Assembly (NCBI GenBank): GCA_964420835.1
Contig: CAYQUO010000002.1
Location: forward strand, 155,733-219,732
From: CAYQUO01 sp964420835
GTDB taxonomy: Bacteria > Chloroflexota > Anaerolineae > Anaerolineales > Anaerolineaceae
Direction: 5' to 3'
Length of the DNA: 64,000 nt
Of the stretch, positions 52,330 through 60,700 are shown piece by piece. Each line of letters opens with the position of its first letter. Positions within the stretch are counted from its first letter, which is position 1. A model generated the notes under the pieces. It saw only the letters and a program-made list of their open reading frames with translations. It ran no database searches and was not told the DNA's origin. The position numbers were made by a program, and so were the translations under genes.

Positions 52330-53556
52330 ATGGAAACAATCCAAGCCATCCAACAAAGAGTGAACGACAATCGCGAACGGATCATCCAGTTCCTGCGCGA
52401 CATCTGCGCCATCCCATCGATGGATGGGCAAATAGGAGCGGTGGGCGAGCGCATCCAGGCGGAGATGCGCCAGTTGGGCTATGACGAGGCGCGCTTCGAC
52501 AAAATGGGCAACACCATCGGACGCATCGGCAGCGGCCAAAAGATCCTGCTCTACGATTCTCACATTGACACGGTGGGGATCGGCGACCGGGACAAATGGG
52601 GGTGGGACCCATTCATTGGCAAGGTGGAGGATGGCCGGCTGTATGCCCGAGGCGCCTGCGACGAAAAAGGCAGCACGCCCGGCATGGTTTACGGGCTGGC
52701 AATTGCCCGGGACCTGGGGCTGCTGGAAGGATACACTGCCTATTACCTGGGGAACATGGAGGAGCAGTGCGATGGCATTGCCCCCAACGCCTTCGTGGAG
52801 GTGGACCCGAAAGTGCGGCCGGATTTTGTGGTGGTTGGCGAACCGACCATGATGAACGTTTACCGCGGCCACAAGGGGCGCATCGAACTGAAGATCACAG
52901 CCACCGGAAGATCCGCCCATGCCGCCATGCACCACATTGGCGATAATGCGGTTTACAAGTTGCTCCCAATCATTCACCTTATACGTGACCTTGACACCCG
53001 CCTCAACCAGGGCATGGGAGCGCACCCTGTACTCGGTCATTCATCGATCGTTGTGACCGATGTAACCATTCGAACCAATTCCATTAATGCAGTTCCAGAC
53101 CAGTTCACGATCTTCCTGGACTTCCGAATTACCCTCAACCAGCCGCACAATGAGTTGATCAGCCTGATTCGCGGGTTGATTCCGGATCACCTGCGGAACG
53201 AGATCCACGTGGAGGAGTTGTTCTATGATACGCCCTCCTACACCGGGTTCACCTTCCCCGTGGCCAAGTATTTCCCGCCCTGGCTGCAGGAGGAGACGCA
53301 CCCGCTGGTGCAGGCCGGCGTAACAACGGTACGGCATCTTTGGCAGGAAGAGCGGCCGTTGGGTACATGGAATTTCTCAACCAACGGCACTTACTGGGCG
53401 GGCAAGGCCGGCATTCCTTCCATCGGCTTCGGGCCGGGGGACGAGAGAACCGCCCACGCGATGGAGGAAAATGTTCCCCTGGACGATGTGGTCCGCTCAA
53501 CGGAGTTTTACGCCTGCCTGCCGAAGAGCCTAAGGGAAACCATTCCCCCCGACTGA
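52330..53556 (+). CDS. M20-family metallohydrolase (YgeY-like)
   Basis: The 408-residue protein has the M20 metal and catalytic residues: DSHIDTVG, RGACDEKGS, NMEEQCDG, VVGEPT and a late AHAMEE. The sequence resembles YgeY/ArgE-DapE-type amidohydrolases, some of which accompany selenium-dependent purine or amino-acid catabolism; no selenium genes are visible here. A dimerisation domain with GRSAHAAMHH is present. TGAGG lies 5 nt before the ATG. Confidence 0.85.
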   Translation: METIQAIQQRVNDNRERIIQFLRDICAIPSMDGQIGAVGERIQAEMRQLGYDEARFDKMGNTIGRIGSGQKILLYDSHIDTVGIGDRDKWGWDPFIGKVEDGRLYARGACDEKGSTPGMVYGLAIARDLGLLEGYTAYYLGNMEEQCDGIAPNAFVEVDPKVRPDFVVVGEPTMMNVYRGHKGRIELKITATGRSAHAAMHHIGDNAVYKLLPIIHLIRDLDTRLNQGMGAHPVLGHSSIVVTDVTIRTNSINAVPDQFTIFLDFRITLNQPHNELISLIRGLIPDHLRNEIHVEELFYDTPSYTGFTFPVAKYFPPWLQEETHPLVQAGVTTVRHLWQEERPLGTWNFSTNGTYWAGKAGIPSIGFGPGDERTAHAMEENVPLDDVVRSTEFYACLPKSLRETIPPD

Positions 53557-53799
53557 CAGATGCGATGGATCAGCCAGGCAAACGGGCCGACTCCGCCCTG
53601 GCGGCTTGGTCACCCATTCCATCCAGCCCGTTGCTTGAAATGACTGCCATACGGAGAAACGATGCCACGGGCAATTCCTGCACTAGTTTTTGGAAAACCT
53701 GGGGTTTTCAGGAATAGGGAAGGAGGCTGGACAGACCAGCCGATTGACGGGCGGAAATAAAACCGGTGGTCAAACGGATGCCGGCAGGCGCGCGCATCT

Positions 53800-54453
53800 T
53801 CAAAGGTCGTTGATGTTTACCAGGCCCAGGCGCAGCGCCGTCACCACCGCCTGGGTGCGATCGGACACTTTCAACTTGGCGAAGAGATTGCTCATATAGT
53901 TGCGCACTGTACCCTCGGAGAGGTAGAGCCGCTGGGAAATATCGGCGTTGGACAAGCCGAGGGCGAGCAATTCGAGGATCTCTCTTTCGCGAGGTGACAA
54001 CGAGATTTTTGAAGTTTGGCTCTTCGGCTGAGGGGTCCGGGCTACATTGGTCAAGACCTTGCGCGCAACGGCCGGATCGATGTAAGCCTCCCCTGCCACA
54101 GTGCCCTTGATGGCTTCGATCAATTCCCTGCGCGGCCGGTCCTTCAGGATATAACCGGATGCTCCGCTGCGAATGGCATCGAAGAGCCATTCGTCATCCG
54201 TATAAGTGGTCAAAACCAGCACCTGAACCTGTGGGTGCAGTTCGCGAATTTTCCGGGTGGCCTGGATGCCGTTCATCACCGGCATCTTCAGGTCCATCAA
54301 CACCAGGTCGGGGTGCTGGCTGGCGACCTGGTTCAGGGCTTCCTGCCCGTTATGTGCCTCGCCCACCAGCGTAAATTCAGGGTCAGTTTCGAGGATGCGC
54401 CGCAGCCCTTCACATACGATCTCCTGATCGTCACAGATCAAGATCTTGATCAT
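53800..54453 (-). CDS. NarL/LuxR-family response regulator
   Basis: The 217-residue protein has a receiver domain (phospho-acceptor Asp in DLVLMDLKMPVMNG, Thr in LTTYTDD, Lys in LKDRPRREL) and a C-terminal LuxR-type HTH (LSPREREILELLALGLSNAD). Its start overlaps the end of the histidine-kinase gene by 23 bp. The pair probably controls the divergent ABC exporter. Confidence 0.94.
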   Translation of the reverse strand: MIKILICDDQEIVCEGLRRILETDPEFTLVGEAHNGQEALNQVASQHPDLVLMDLKMPVMNGIQATRKIRELHPQVQVLVLTTYTDDEWLFDAIRSGASGYILKDRPRRELIEAIKGTVAGEAYIDPAVARKVLTNVARTPQPKSQTSKISLSPREREILELLALGLSNADISQRLYLSEGTVRNYMSNLFAKLKVSDRTQAVVTALRLGLVNINDL

Positions 54454-55687
54454 CCAGTCTCTCCCAGGTGAATTTTACCGTCGTGCCCCTCCCTGGATCG
54501 CTGTCGATCCACAGGTTGCCCCCCACCACCGCCGCCCGCTCCTTCATGCCTCTGATCCCATATCGGCCTTCATCCGGGATGACGCTTTTGGGGATAAACC
54601 CCTTTCCATCATCACGGATGAGCAGTATGAGCTGGTTTCCACTGTAATCCACGGAAAGGGAGACATGGCTGGCCTGGGAATGGGTGGCAATATTCTCCAA
54701 TGACTCCTGGGCAATGCGGTAGAGGCATTGCTCCACATCGGGCGGCAGGGTGGGGAGGTCGGCGATGATTTTGGTTTCCATGGCGATCCCGGTTTGTGCA
54801 TCGGCAGCCTCCACCAGCCGTTGGAGGGCCAGCGCGAGCCCCAGGTCTTCCAGTGGGCGGGCGCGCAAGTCCTGAAGGACCCGGCGGGTTTCATCCAGGC
54901 CAAGGCGTGTGGCGTCCAGGGAATGATCCAGCATGGTGGAGATGTCCTCCTGCCCGGGGGGCAGCATGGTTTGAATGGCTTCCAGGTTGATTGCCAGCCC
55001 GCTGAGGGTATGGGCGAGGGTGTCGTGCAATTCCCGCGCCAGCCGGTTGCGTTCCCGGCTGGTGGCGAGTTGTTCCAGCGTGTTGGCCTGCTGCCCCAGG
55101 CGGATGTTGGCCTTTACCAGTTTGCGTTTCTGGGCGCGTTGTGTATCCATCAGCCGTTCCACCACGTATCCGACGACCCCAAAAGCGAAAGCGCGGATCA
55201 GCGGCAGCCCGAGCACCGGCAGGGTCTCGAAGTTCAGGACCTTGACAACCTGGACCAAAATGATCAATTCCACACCGTTGGTGAAAATGACATAGACCAG
55301 GACGTAGAAGAAAGAATATTGCCAGGCAATTAGCACCAACGGCACCAGCAAAATCGGGACCAGTGACCAGCTTTGGGTGATCACCGTGTAGAGATCTTTA
55401 TTGGGTTCAATGAAGTAGATCAGATTGCTGAAGACCGTTGCAATCGTATAGCCAATCAGGGCCAGCGGCAGATACCAGCGTTTCAGGCGCTGTTCGAGGC
55501 TGGGAATTGACAGGTAAATGAACAGACAGGTGTTGATCAACAGGTTCACCAGGGCCTGTGCCTGGAGAAAGGTGCTGGGCTGCGGGGTGTTGATCGCATA
55601 TCCCCATATGATCGCGAAATACAGCATGGCAATGCTGGTGGAATACCGGTAAACGCGCAGCAAACCTGGTTCGAGAGGACGCCCCAT
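54431..55687 (-). CDS. Membrane sensor histidine kinase, HisKA_3 type
   Basis: The 418-residue protein has about six N-terminal membrane helices, a coiled region, the H-box ELHDTLAHTLSGL with the phosphorylated His, and a HATPase domain (QESLENIATHSQ, DDGKGF, GIRGMKERA). The sensing domain is the membrane part itself. It lies upstream of and overlaps its response regulator, and is 170 bp from the divergent exporter operon. Confidence 0.93.
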   Translation of the reverse strand: MGRPLEPGLLRVYRYSTSIAMLYFAIIWGYAINTPQPSTFLQAQALVNLLINTCLFIYLSIPSLEQRLKRWYLPLALIGYTIATVFSNLIYFIEPNKDLYTVITQSWSLVPILLVPLVLIAWQYSFFYVLVYVIFTNGVELIILVQVVKVLNFETLPVLGLPLIRAFAFGVVGYVVERLMDTQRAQKRKLVKANIRLGQQANTLEQLATSRERNRLARELHDTLAHTLSGLAINLEAIQTMLPPGQEDISTMLDHSLDATRLGLDETRRVLQDLRARPLEDLGLALALQRLVEAADAQTGIAMETKIIADLPTLPPDVEQCLYRIAQESLENIATHSQASHVSLSVDYSGNQLILLIRDDGKGFIPKSVIPDEGRYGIRGMKERAAVVGGNLWIDSDPGRGTTVKFTWERLDDQDLDL

Positions 55688-55857
55688 AATGAAATCATAT
55701 CATGGTTCATTTTGAGAGATTGGGGTTTTCCGCAGAAAGGTGACAGGCGTCATGGACATTGGTTGCGGGCGTCATATCAAATCATGGCGGCCGGCATCTC
55801 GTCTTTCCGGGCATAGGTGGGTATAGTGGCAATGGAATTAACACCGTTTGGAGGATT

Positions 55858-56808
55858 ATGAAAATCGCCATAAAAACGGAGAGCCTGAGCAAACAGTATT
55901 CCTCGCGAAAAAAGGTTGAGGCGATCCGAAATTTATCATTCACTGTGCCCAAGGGGATCCTCTTTGGTCTGGTGGGCCCGGATGCCGCCGGGAAGACGAC
56001 CCTCTTGCGGATCCTTTCCTCCGTCATGGAACCGACCAGGGGAAAAGCCATCCTGGCGGGTTATGATACCCAAAAACAGGCGGACAAGGTGCGCCGGCAT
56101 GTTGGATATATGCCGCAGAACTTTAGCCTATACCCCGACCTGAGCGTGGTCGAAAACCTCAATTTCTTTGCGGATGTGCAGCAGGTTCCTTTGGCTGAAA
56201 AGCCTGCCCGCATTGCTGAAATGCTGTCTTTCACCCGCCTGGATGCGTTCGGAGGGCGCCGCGCCGGCAATCTCTCTGGTGGTATGAAAAAGAAACTGGC
56301 GCTGGCCTGTGCCCTGGTGCACAACCCACAAGTGTTGATCCTTGATGAGCCTTCCACCGGGGTTGACCCGGTTTCGCGACGGGAATTGTGGGAGTTCCTC
56401 GCCAAGGTGGTGCACCGCGGTGTTACCGTGCTGGTGAGCACGCCCTACATGGATGAAGCGGAGCGTTGCCACAAGGTGGGCATCCTGTACCAGGGAAAAT
56501 TGCTGACCACTGGTACGCCGGACGAGATCACCTCCAGGCTGCCCTTTGAGATCCTGGAGATCAAGGCAAAGCCGCGCAAACTGATGCGCCAGGTCGTGGC
56601 GGCCTCTCCGGAGGTCCTGGATTGGAACCCGGTGGGAGACCGTTTGCGGGCCTCCATCTCCGGCAATGGGGCCAGGGCCAGGGCCATCCAATCCCTGGAG
56701 AAGGAGTTCAAGGAAAAGAAACTGGATGTGCAGATCCTGCGACCGGCACGTCGTACGATGGAGGATGCCTTTGTGCACCTGGTGAAAGAGCAGAGGGAGC
56801 GGGCATGA
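55858..56808 (+). CDS. ABC exporter ATPase, first copy
   Basis: The 316-residue protein has Walker A GPDAAGKTT, Q-loop YMPQNFSLYPDL, signature LSGGMKKKLALA, Walker B LILDEPSTGVDP and a C-terminal regulatory extension. It resembles the N-terminal half of the fused YbhF ATPase of E. coli drug exporters. The ATG at 55858 has GGAGG upstream. It overlaps the next ATPase by 4 bp. Confidence 0.92.
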   Translation: MKIAIKTESLSKQYSSRKKVEAIRNLSFTVPKGILFGLVGPDAAGKTTLLRILSSVMEPTRGKAILAGYDTQKQADKVRRHVGYMPQNFSLYPDLSVVENLNFFADVQQVPLAEKPARIAEMLSFTRLDAFGGRRAGNLSGGMKKKLALACALVHNPQVLILDEPSTGVDPVSRRELWEFLAKVVHRGVTVLVSTPYMDEAERCHKVGILYQGKLLTTGTPDEITSRLPFEILEIKAKPRKLMRQVVAASPEVLDWNPVGDRLRASISGNGARARAIQSLEKEFKEKKLDVQILRPARRTMEDAFVHLVKEQRERA

Positions 56809-57755
56809 GCGAACCGGGGCATGCGGTTGAGGTTAAAAAACTCACAAAGCGTTTTGGTCAATTCACGGCAGTCAACGGCATTCAATTTAATATTGCGCGT
56901 GGGGAGATTTTCGGACTGCTTGGCCCCAATGGGGCAGGCAAGACGACGACCATTCGTATTCTGTGTGGCCTGTTGCTGCCGGACGGCGGCTCGGCCAGGG
57001 TGTTGGGGTATGATGTGGCCCGGCAGCCCGAGGAGATCAAGAAGCGCATTGGTTACATGTCGCAAAAGTTCTCGCTCTACAATGACCTGAACGCGCTGGA
57101 GAACATCAACTTTTATGCTTCCGTCTACGGCGTTCCAACCGGAGAACGTGAGGGGCGGGTGAGGGAGTTGATTGAACTCTCGGGGCTGAAGGGTTTTGAA
57201 CGGGAACTGACCCGCACCCTTTCCGGCGCCTGGCGGCAACGGCTGGCCCTGGCCTGCGCCATTGTGCATAAACCGCCAATGCTTTTTTTGGACGAGGCCA
57301 CCGCAGGGGTGGACCCGGTGTCGAGGCGCGAGTTCTGGGACCTGATCTATTCGCTGGCGGGGGAGGGGGTGAGCGTGCTGGCAACCACCCACTACATGGA
57401 TGAGGCGGATTATTGCAACCGGATCGGGCTGATGCACCAGGGCGACTTGGTGGCGCTGGCCAGCCCGGATGAGATCAAGGAAATGCTTCCCGGTGTGCTG
57501 GTGCAGGTGGACTGTGAAAAGCCGGGCAAGGCCATTGACCTGCTCCAGCAGTTGCCCGGGGTGCAGGGTGTATCGGTGCATGGTGCCCAACTGCATGTTA
57601 CGCTGGAAACCAACAGGGAGGTAAAAAAGATTGAAAAGGCTCTGGCTGGAGCCGGGTTAAATGTGCAATCCGTGGAGGTTGTACAGCCCTCCCTGGAAGA
57701 TGCCTTTATCTTCATTGTCAACAAGCGCCTTGCACAGGCTTCGCGCACCAAATAA
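56805..57755 (+). CDS. ABC exporter ATPase, second copy
   Basis: The 316-residue protein has Walker A GPNGAGKTT, Q-loop YMSQKFSLYNDL, a variant signature LSGAWRQRLALA (Gly to Ala), Walker B LFLDEATAGVDP and H-loop TTHYMDEADYC. It corresponds to the C-terminal half of YbhF. Its ATG overlaps the stop of the first ATPase, so the two are made together and likely heterodimerise. Confidence 0.92.
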   Translation: MSEPGHAVEVKKLTKRFGQFTAVNGIQFNIARGEIFGLLGPNGAGKTTTIRILCGLLLPDGGSARVLGYDVARQPEEIKKRIGYMSQKFSLYNDLNALENINFYASVYGVPTGEREGRVRELIELSGLKGFERELTRTLSGAWRQRLALACAIVHKPPMLFLDEATAGVDPVSRREFWDLIYSLAGEGVSVLATTHYMDEADYCNRIGLMHQGDLVALASPDEIKEMLPGVLVQVDCEKPGKAIDLLQQLPGVQGVSVHGAQLHVTLETNREVKKIEKALAGAGLNVQSVEVVQPSLEDAFIFIVNKRLAQASRTK

Positions 57756-57784
57756 ACGGCCATCATCTTGATGAGGAGTAAAGA

Positions 57785-58918
57785 ATGAATCGTCTTGGGA
57801 CAATCATGAAAAAGGAGCTTCACCATATCTGGCGGGATCCCCGCACCCTGGCTTTGATCCTGTTGCTGCCGGGCGTGTTGCTGATCCTGCTTGGTTATGG
57901 CATCTCCGGTGAAAACCTCAACATCTCCCTGGCTGTGGTGGATTTTAGTAAAACAGATGCCAGCCGGGCTTATGTGGAACGATTCACGTCCAGCCATGAC
58001 TTTCGACTGGAATATGTTGCCACCAGCGAGGCTGAACTGCAGGACCTGATCGAGCGCGACCTGGTGAACGTGGGCATCATCATCCCGGAAGACTTTGGCC
58101 GCAACATCTCCAACCACCAGCAGGCCTCTGTGCAGGTGCTGGTGGACGGCTCGATGAACCCGACCGATTCGCTCATTGTGCAACTGAAACTGGGTGCCAT
58201 CAGCCAGATGGCCTCGCAGAATATCCTGACCCAGTGGCTTAACCGCAGCGGGTTCAACTTCAACCTGGCCTTGCCAATTGCGGACCATGTACGCACGTTG
58301 TACAACCCCAATGGGGATCAGAAACTATACATGATCCCGGGCCTGATCTCGATCCTGCTGGAGGTGCAGGCATTGCTCCTTTCGGCGCTGGCCATTGTTC
58401 GCGAGCGGGAACAGGGGACGATGGAGCAATTGATCGTTACGCCGATTAAAGCCTGGGAGTTGATGCTGGGGAAGATCATCCCTTACCTGGTGGTCACCAT
58501 TGTCAACCTGTTCCTGCTGCTGGGGTTGGGGAAGTTGTTGTTTGGGGTGACAGTGGCGGGCAGTTACTGGGGGTTGATCGGCCTAAGTGTGTTCTTTATC
58601 ATCGGCTCCCTGGGGATGGGCGTGCTGATCTCCAACATCTCCCAATCCCAGATGCAGGCCATTTACATGGCGGTTTTCATCGTGTTGATCCCCTCGATCA
58701 TCCTGACCGGGCTGTTGTTCTCGCGTGAGAACATGCCGGCGGTCACCTTCTGGTTCAGTGAACTGTTGCCGGTCACAGCGTACCTGGAGATCGCGCATGG
58801 CATCATTGTGCGCGGGGCGAGCGTAAGATCGCTCCTGTGGTCCTCCACAATACCCCTGATCATTTTGAGCGTTGTGTATTTCACCGCCTCGGTACTGGTC
58901 TTCAGAAAACGCATTTAA
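57785..58918 (+). CDS. ABC-2 type exporter permease
   Basis: The 377-residue protein has one N-terminal membrane helix, a large extracytoplasmic loop (ERFTSSHDFRLEYVATSEAE, GIIIPEDFGRNIS) and a cluster of five C-terminal helices, the YbhS/YbhR pattern. AREREQGTMEQL-like VREREQGTMEQLIVTP precedes the helices. Only one permease is present, so it may form a homodimer. AGGAG precedes the ATG. Confidence 0.9.
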   Translation: MNRLGTIMKKELHHIWRDPRTLALILLLPGVLLILLGYGISGENLNISLAVVDFSKTDASRAYVERFTSSHDFRLEYVATSEAELQDLIERDLVNVGIIIPEDFGRNISNHQQASVQVLVDGSMNPTDSLIVQLKLGAISQMASQNILTQWLNRSGFNFNLALPIADHVRTLYNPNGDQKLYMIPGLISILLEVQALLLSALAIVREREQGTMEQLIVTPIKAWELMLGKIIPYLVVTIVNLFLLLGLGKLLFGVTVAGSYWGLIGLSVFFIIGSLGMGVLISNISQSQMQAIYMAVFIVLIPSIILTGLLFSRENMPAVTFWFSELLPVTAYLEIAHGIIVRGASVRSLLWSSTIPLIILSVVYFTASVLVFRKRI

Positions 58919-58941
58919 TTTCTCAATCAAGGAGTACATCC

Positions 58942-60261
58942 ATGAAACGTTCGATCCCTGTTTATCTCGTTGCCGCCCTGCTGGTATTGCTGCCCCTGGC
59001 AGCCTGCAACAGTGCTTCCCCGGAGGCCATCACCGCATCTGGCACCCTTTCCTTTACTGAGATCGCGATCGCCCCGGAGGTGAGTGGCCGTGTGACGGCC
59101 GTCCATGTCAGCGAGGGCGAAACGGTCAAAGCCGGCGATGAACTCTTCCGCATCGATGACGAGGTCTTGAAGGCCCAGCATGACCAGGCGAAGGCGGCCG
59201 CCGATGCCGCTTCGGCCACGCTGGCAGCCGCCCAGGCCCAATTGCAGTATGCCCAATCCCAGCGGGACCTGGCTGTTCAGGGCGCCCAAATTCAGGATGC
59301 CCAAATCCGTCAGCAAACCTGGGATTCCAACACCAAGACCAACTTCCAACAACCCTGGTATTTCCAAAAAAGCGAACTGATCACTTCCGCTCAAGCCGAG
59401 GTGGATGCCGCATTGCGCTCCCTGAACGAAGCCACGGCGAACCTGGAGCAAGAACTGAAAAAGGTGAGCAACCAGGATTTCATTGCTGCGGAAAAGCGGC
59501 TGGCCCGGGCACAGATGGCTTATGTGGTGGCCGACACGACCCTTGACCAGGCAAAAAAATCCGGCAAGAATGACCTGGTGAAATCAGCCCAGGAGAATTT
59601 TGACCTGGCGGATTCCGAGTTGAAGAACGCCCGGCTGGATTATGACCGCATGCTCAACACCAGCACGTCGGATGACATCCTAAAGGCCCGGGCGCGTGTG
59701 GCGGTTGCCCGGGGGCGCTATGAAAACGCCCGCGATGCGCTCTCCGCACTGCAGACCGGGGACGATTCCAACCAGGTGCGGGTGGCTGAGGCCGGGGTTG
59801 AACAGGCCAGGGCTGCGGTGACGCAGGCGGAAGCCAACCTCAACCAGGCGAATGCATCCCTGGTGCTGGCCAAATTGCAGTTGGACCGCGCTGCCGTCAA
59901 GGCTCCCATCGATGGCGTCATCCTTTCCCGCAAACTGGAACAGGGTGAACTGGTGGCCGCCGGCAGCAATGTGATGAGCATGGCCCGGACGGAAGACATG
60001 AGTTTGATCGTTTACCTGCCCGAGGACCTGTACGGGCATGTTGCCATTGGGCAGGACGTGAACATAGTGGTGGATTCCTTCCCGGGCCGCATCTTTAAAG
60101 GCTCCGTAACCCACATTTCGGACAAGGCTGAGTTCACGCCGCGCAATGTGCAGACGGCCGACAGCCGCTCCTCGACGGTCTACGCCATCAAGATCACGGC
60201 ACCGAACACGGACGGGGCGTTGAAGGCGGGCATGCCGGCAGACGTAACATTCATCCCCTGA
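58942..60261 (+). CDS. HlyD-like membrane fusion lipoprotein
   Basis: The 439-residue protein has a signal peptide with lipobox (LLPLAAC), biotinyl-lipoyl halves EVSGRVTAVHVSEGETVKAG and KAPIDGVILSRKLEQGELV around a long coiled coil (Gln/Ala-rich, about residues 75-310), and a C-terminal beta-barrel. It links the permease to the cell exterior, as YbhG does. AAGGAG lies 8 nt before the ATG at 58942; the longer frame overlaps the permease gene. Confidence 0.92.
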   Translation: MKRSIPVYLVAALLVLLPLAACNSASPEAITASGTLSFTEIAIAPEVSGRVTAVHVSEGETVKAGDELFRIDDEVLKAQHDQAKAAADAASATLAAAQAQLQYAQSQRDLAVQGAQIQDAQIRQQTWDSNTKTNFQQPWYFQKSELITSAQAEVDAALRSLNEATANLEQELKKVSNQDFIAAEKRLARAQMAYVVADTTLDQAKKSGKNDLVKSAQENFDLADSELKNARLDYDRMLNTSTSDDILKARARVAVARGRYENARDALSALQTGDDSNQVRVAEAGVEQARAAVTQAEANLNQANASLVLAKLQLDRAAVKAPIDGVILSRKLEQGELVAAGSNVMSMARTEDMSLIVYLPEDLYGHVAIGQDVNIVVDSFPGRIFKGSVTHISDKAEFTPRNVQTADSRSSTVYAIKITAPNTDGALKAGMPADVTFIP

Positions 60262-60298
60262 ACTGAAAGCGGCACGGGGTAATGGGCACCCATTTTTT

Positions 60299-60324
60299 GG
60301 AACCCGCCAATTGCGGCGGGTTCC
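60299..60324 (+). terminator. Terminator-like hairpin after the exporter operon
   Basis: GGAACCCGCC and GGCGGGTTCC form a 10-bp perfect stem with a 6-nt loop, 37 nt after the fusion-protein stop, followed by TGGTCTTTC. Confidence 0.7.
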
Positions 60325-60700
60325 TGGTCTTTCATGTCACACCTGCGGGGGTGTCCTGCCTGCAGACCCTCAGCGAGCCTTGAAACCCTCTTTTCCCAGG
60401 GCAGAACACTGCACCGTTCTGAAGGATGAAAACGCGGCCGTAACGGCGGTCGCCGTGGATGGCCGTAACCCGGCTTTTTGATCCATTTGTACAGGGGAGG
60501 GAAGCGCTCCCAATTGGCAGACCAACGGCATGGGAAAGATGAATATACGGTGTGCAGGAATACGGGAAACCAGGCCCATCTGGCATTACAATCAGCGGAC
60601 AGGGGATGTGCAACGGGCAATCCGCCCTTGACGGGGCGGAGGGTCAACCCGGGCCTGGCTGTACATCCATGAAGGCAACCGGTTTGGAAAGCAAGGGTTC
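60325..60700. other. Intergenic region without a supported gene
   Basis: The about 375 bp between the exporter terminator and the ATPase gene hold overlapping minus-strand ORFs with no SD or recognisable homology. I see no other feature. Confidence 0.5.

Noticed and set aside
51868..53040. A 390-codon open frame on the minus strand
   Set aside because: It is antisense to the M20 hydrolase, has no SD and no recognisable domain; long antisense frames are common in GC-rich genes.
56445..57596. A 383-codon open frame on the minus strand
   Set aside because: It is antisense to two well-supported ABC ATPase genes and has no family resemblance.
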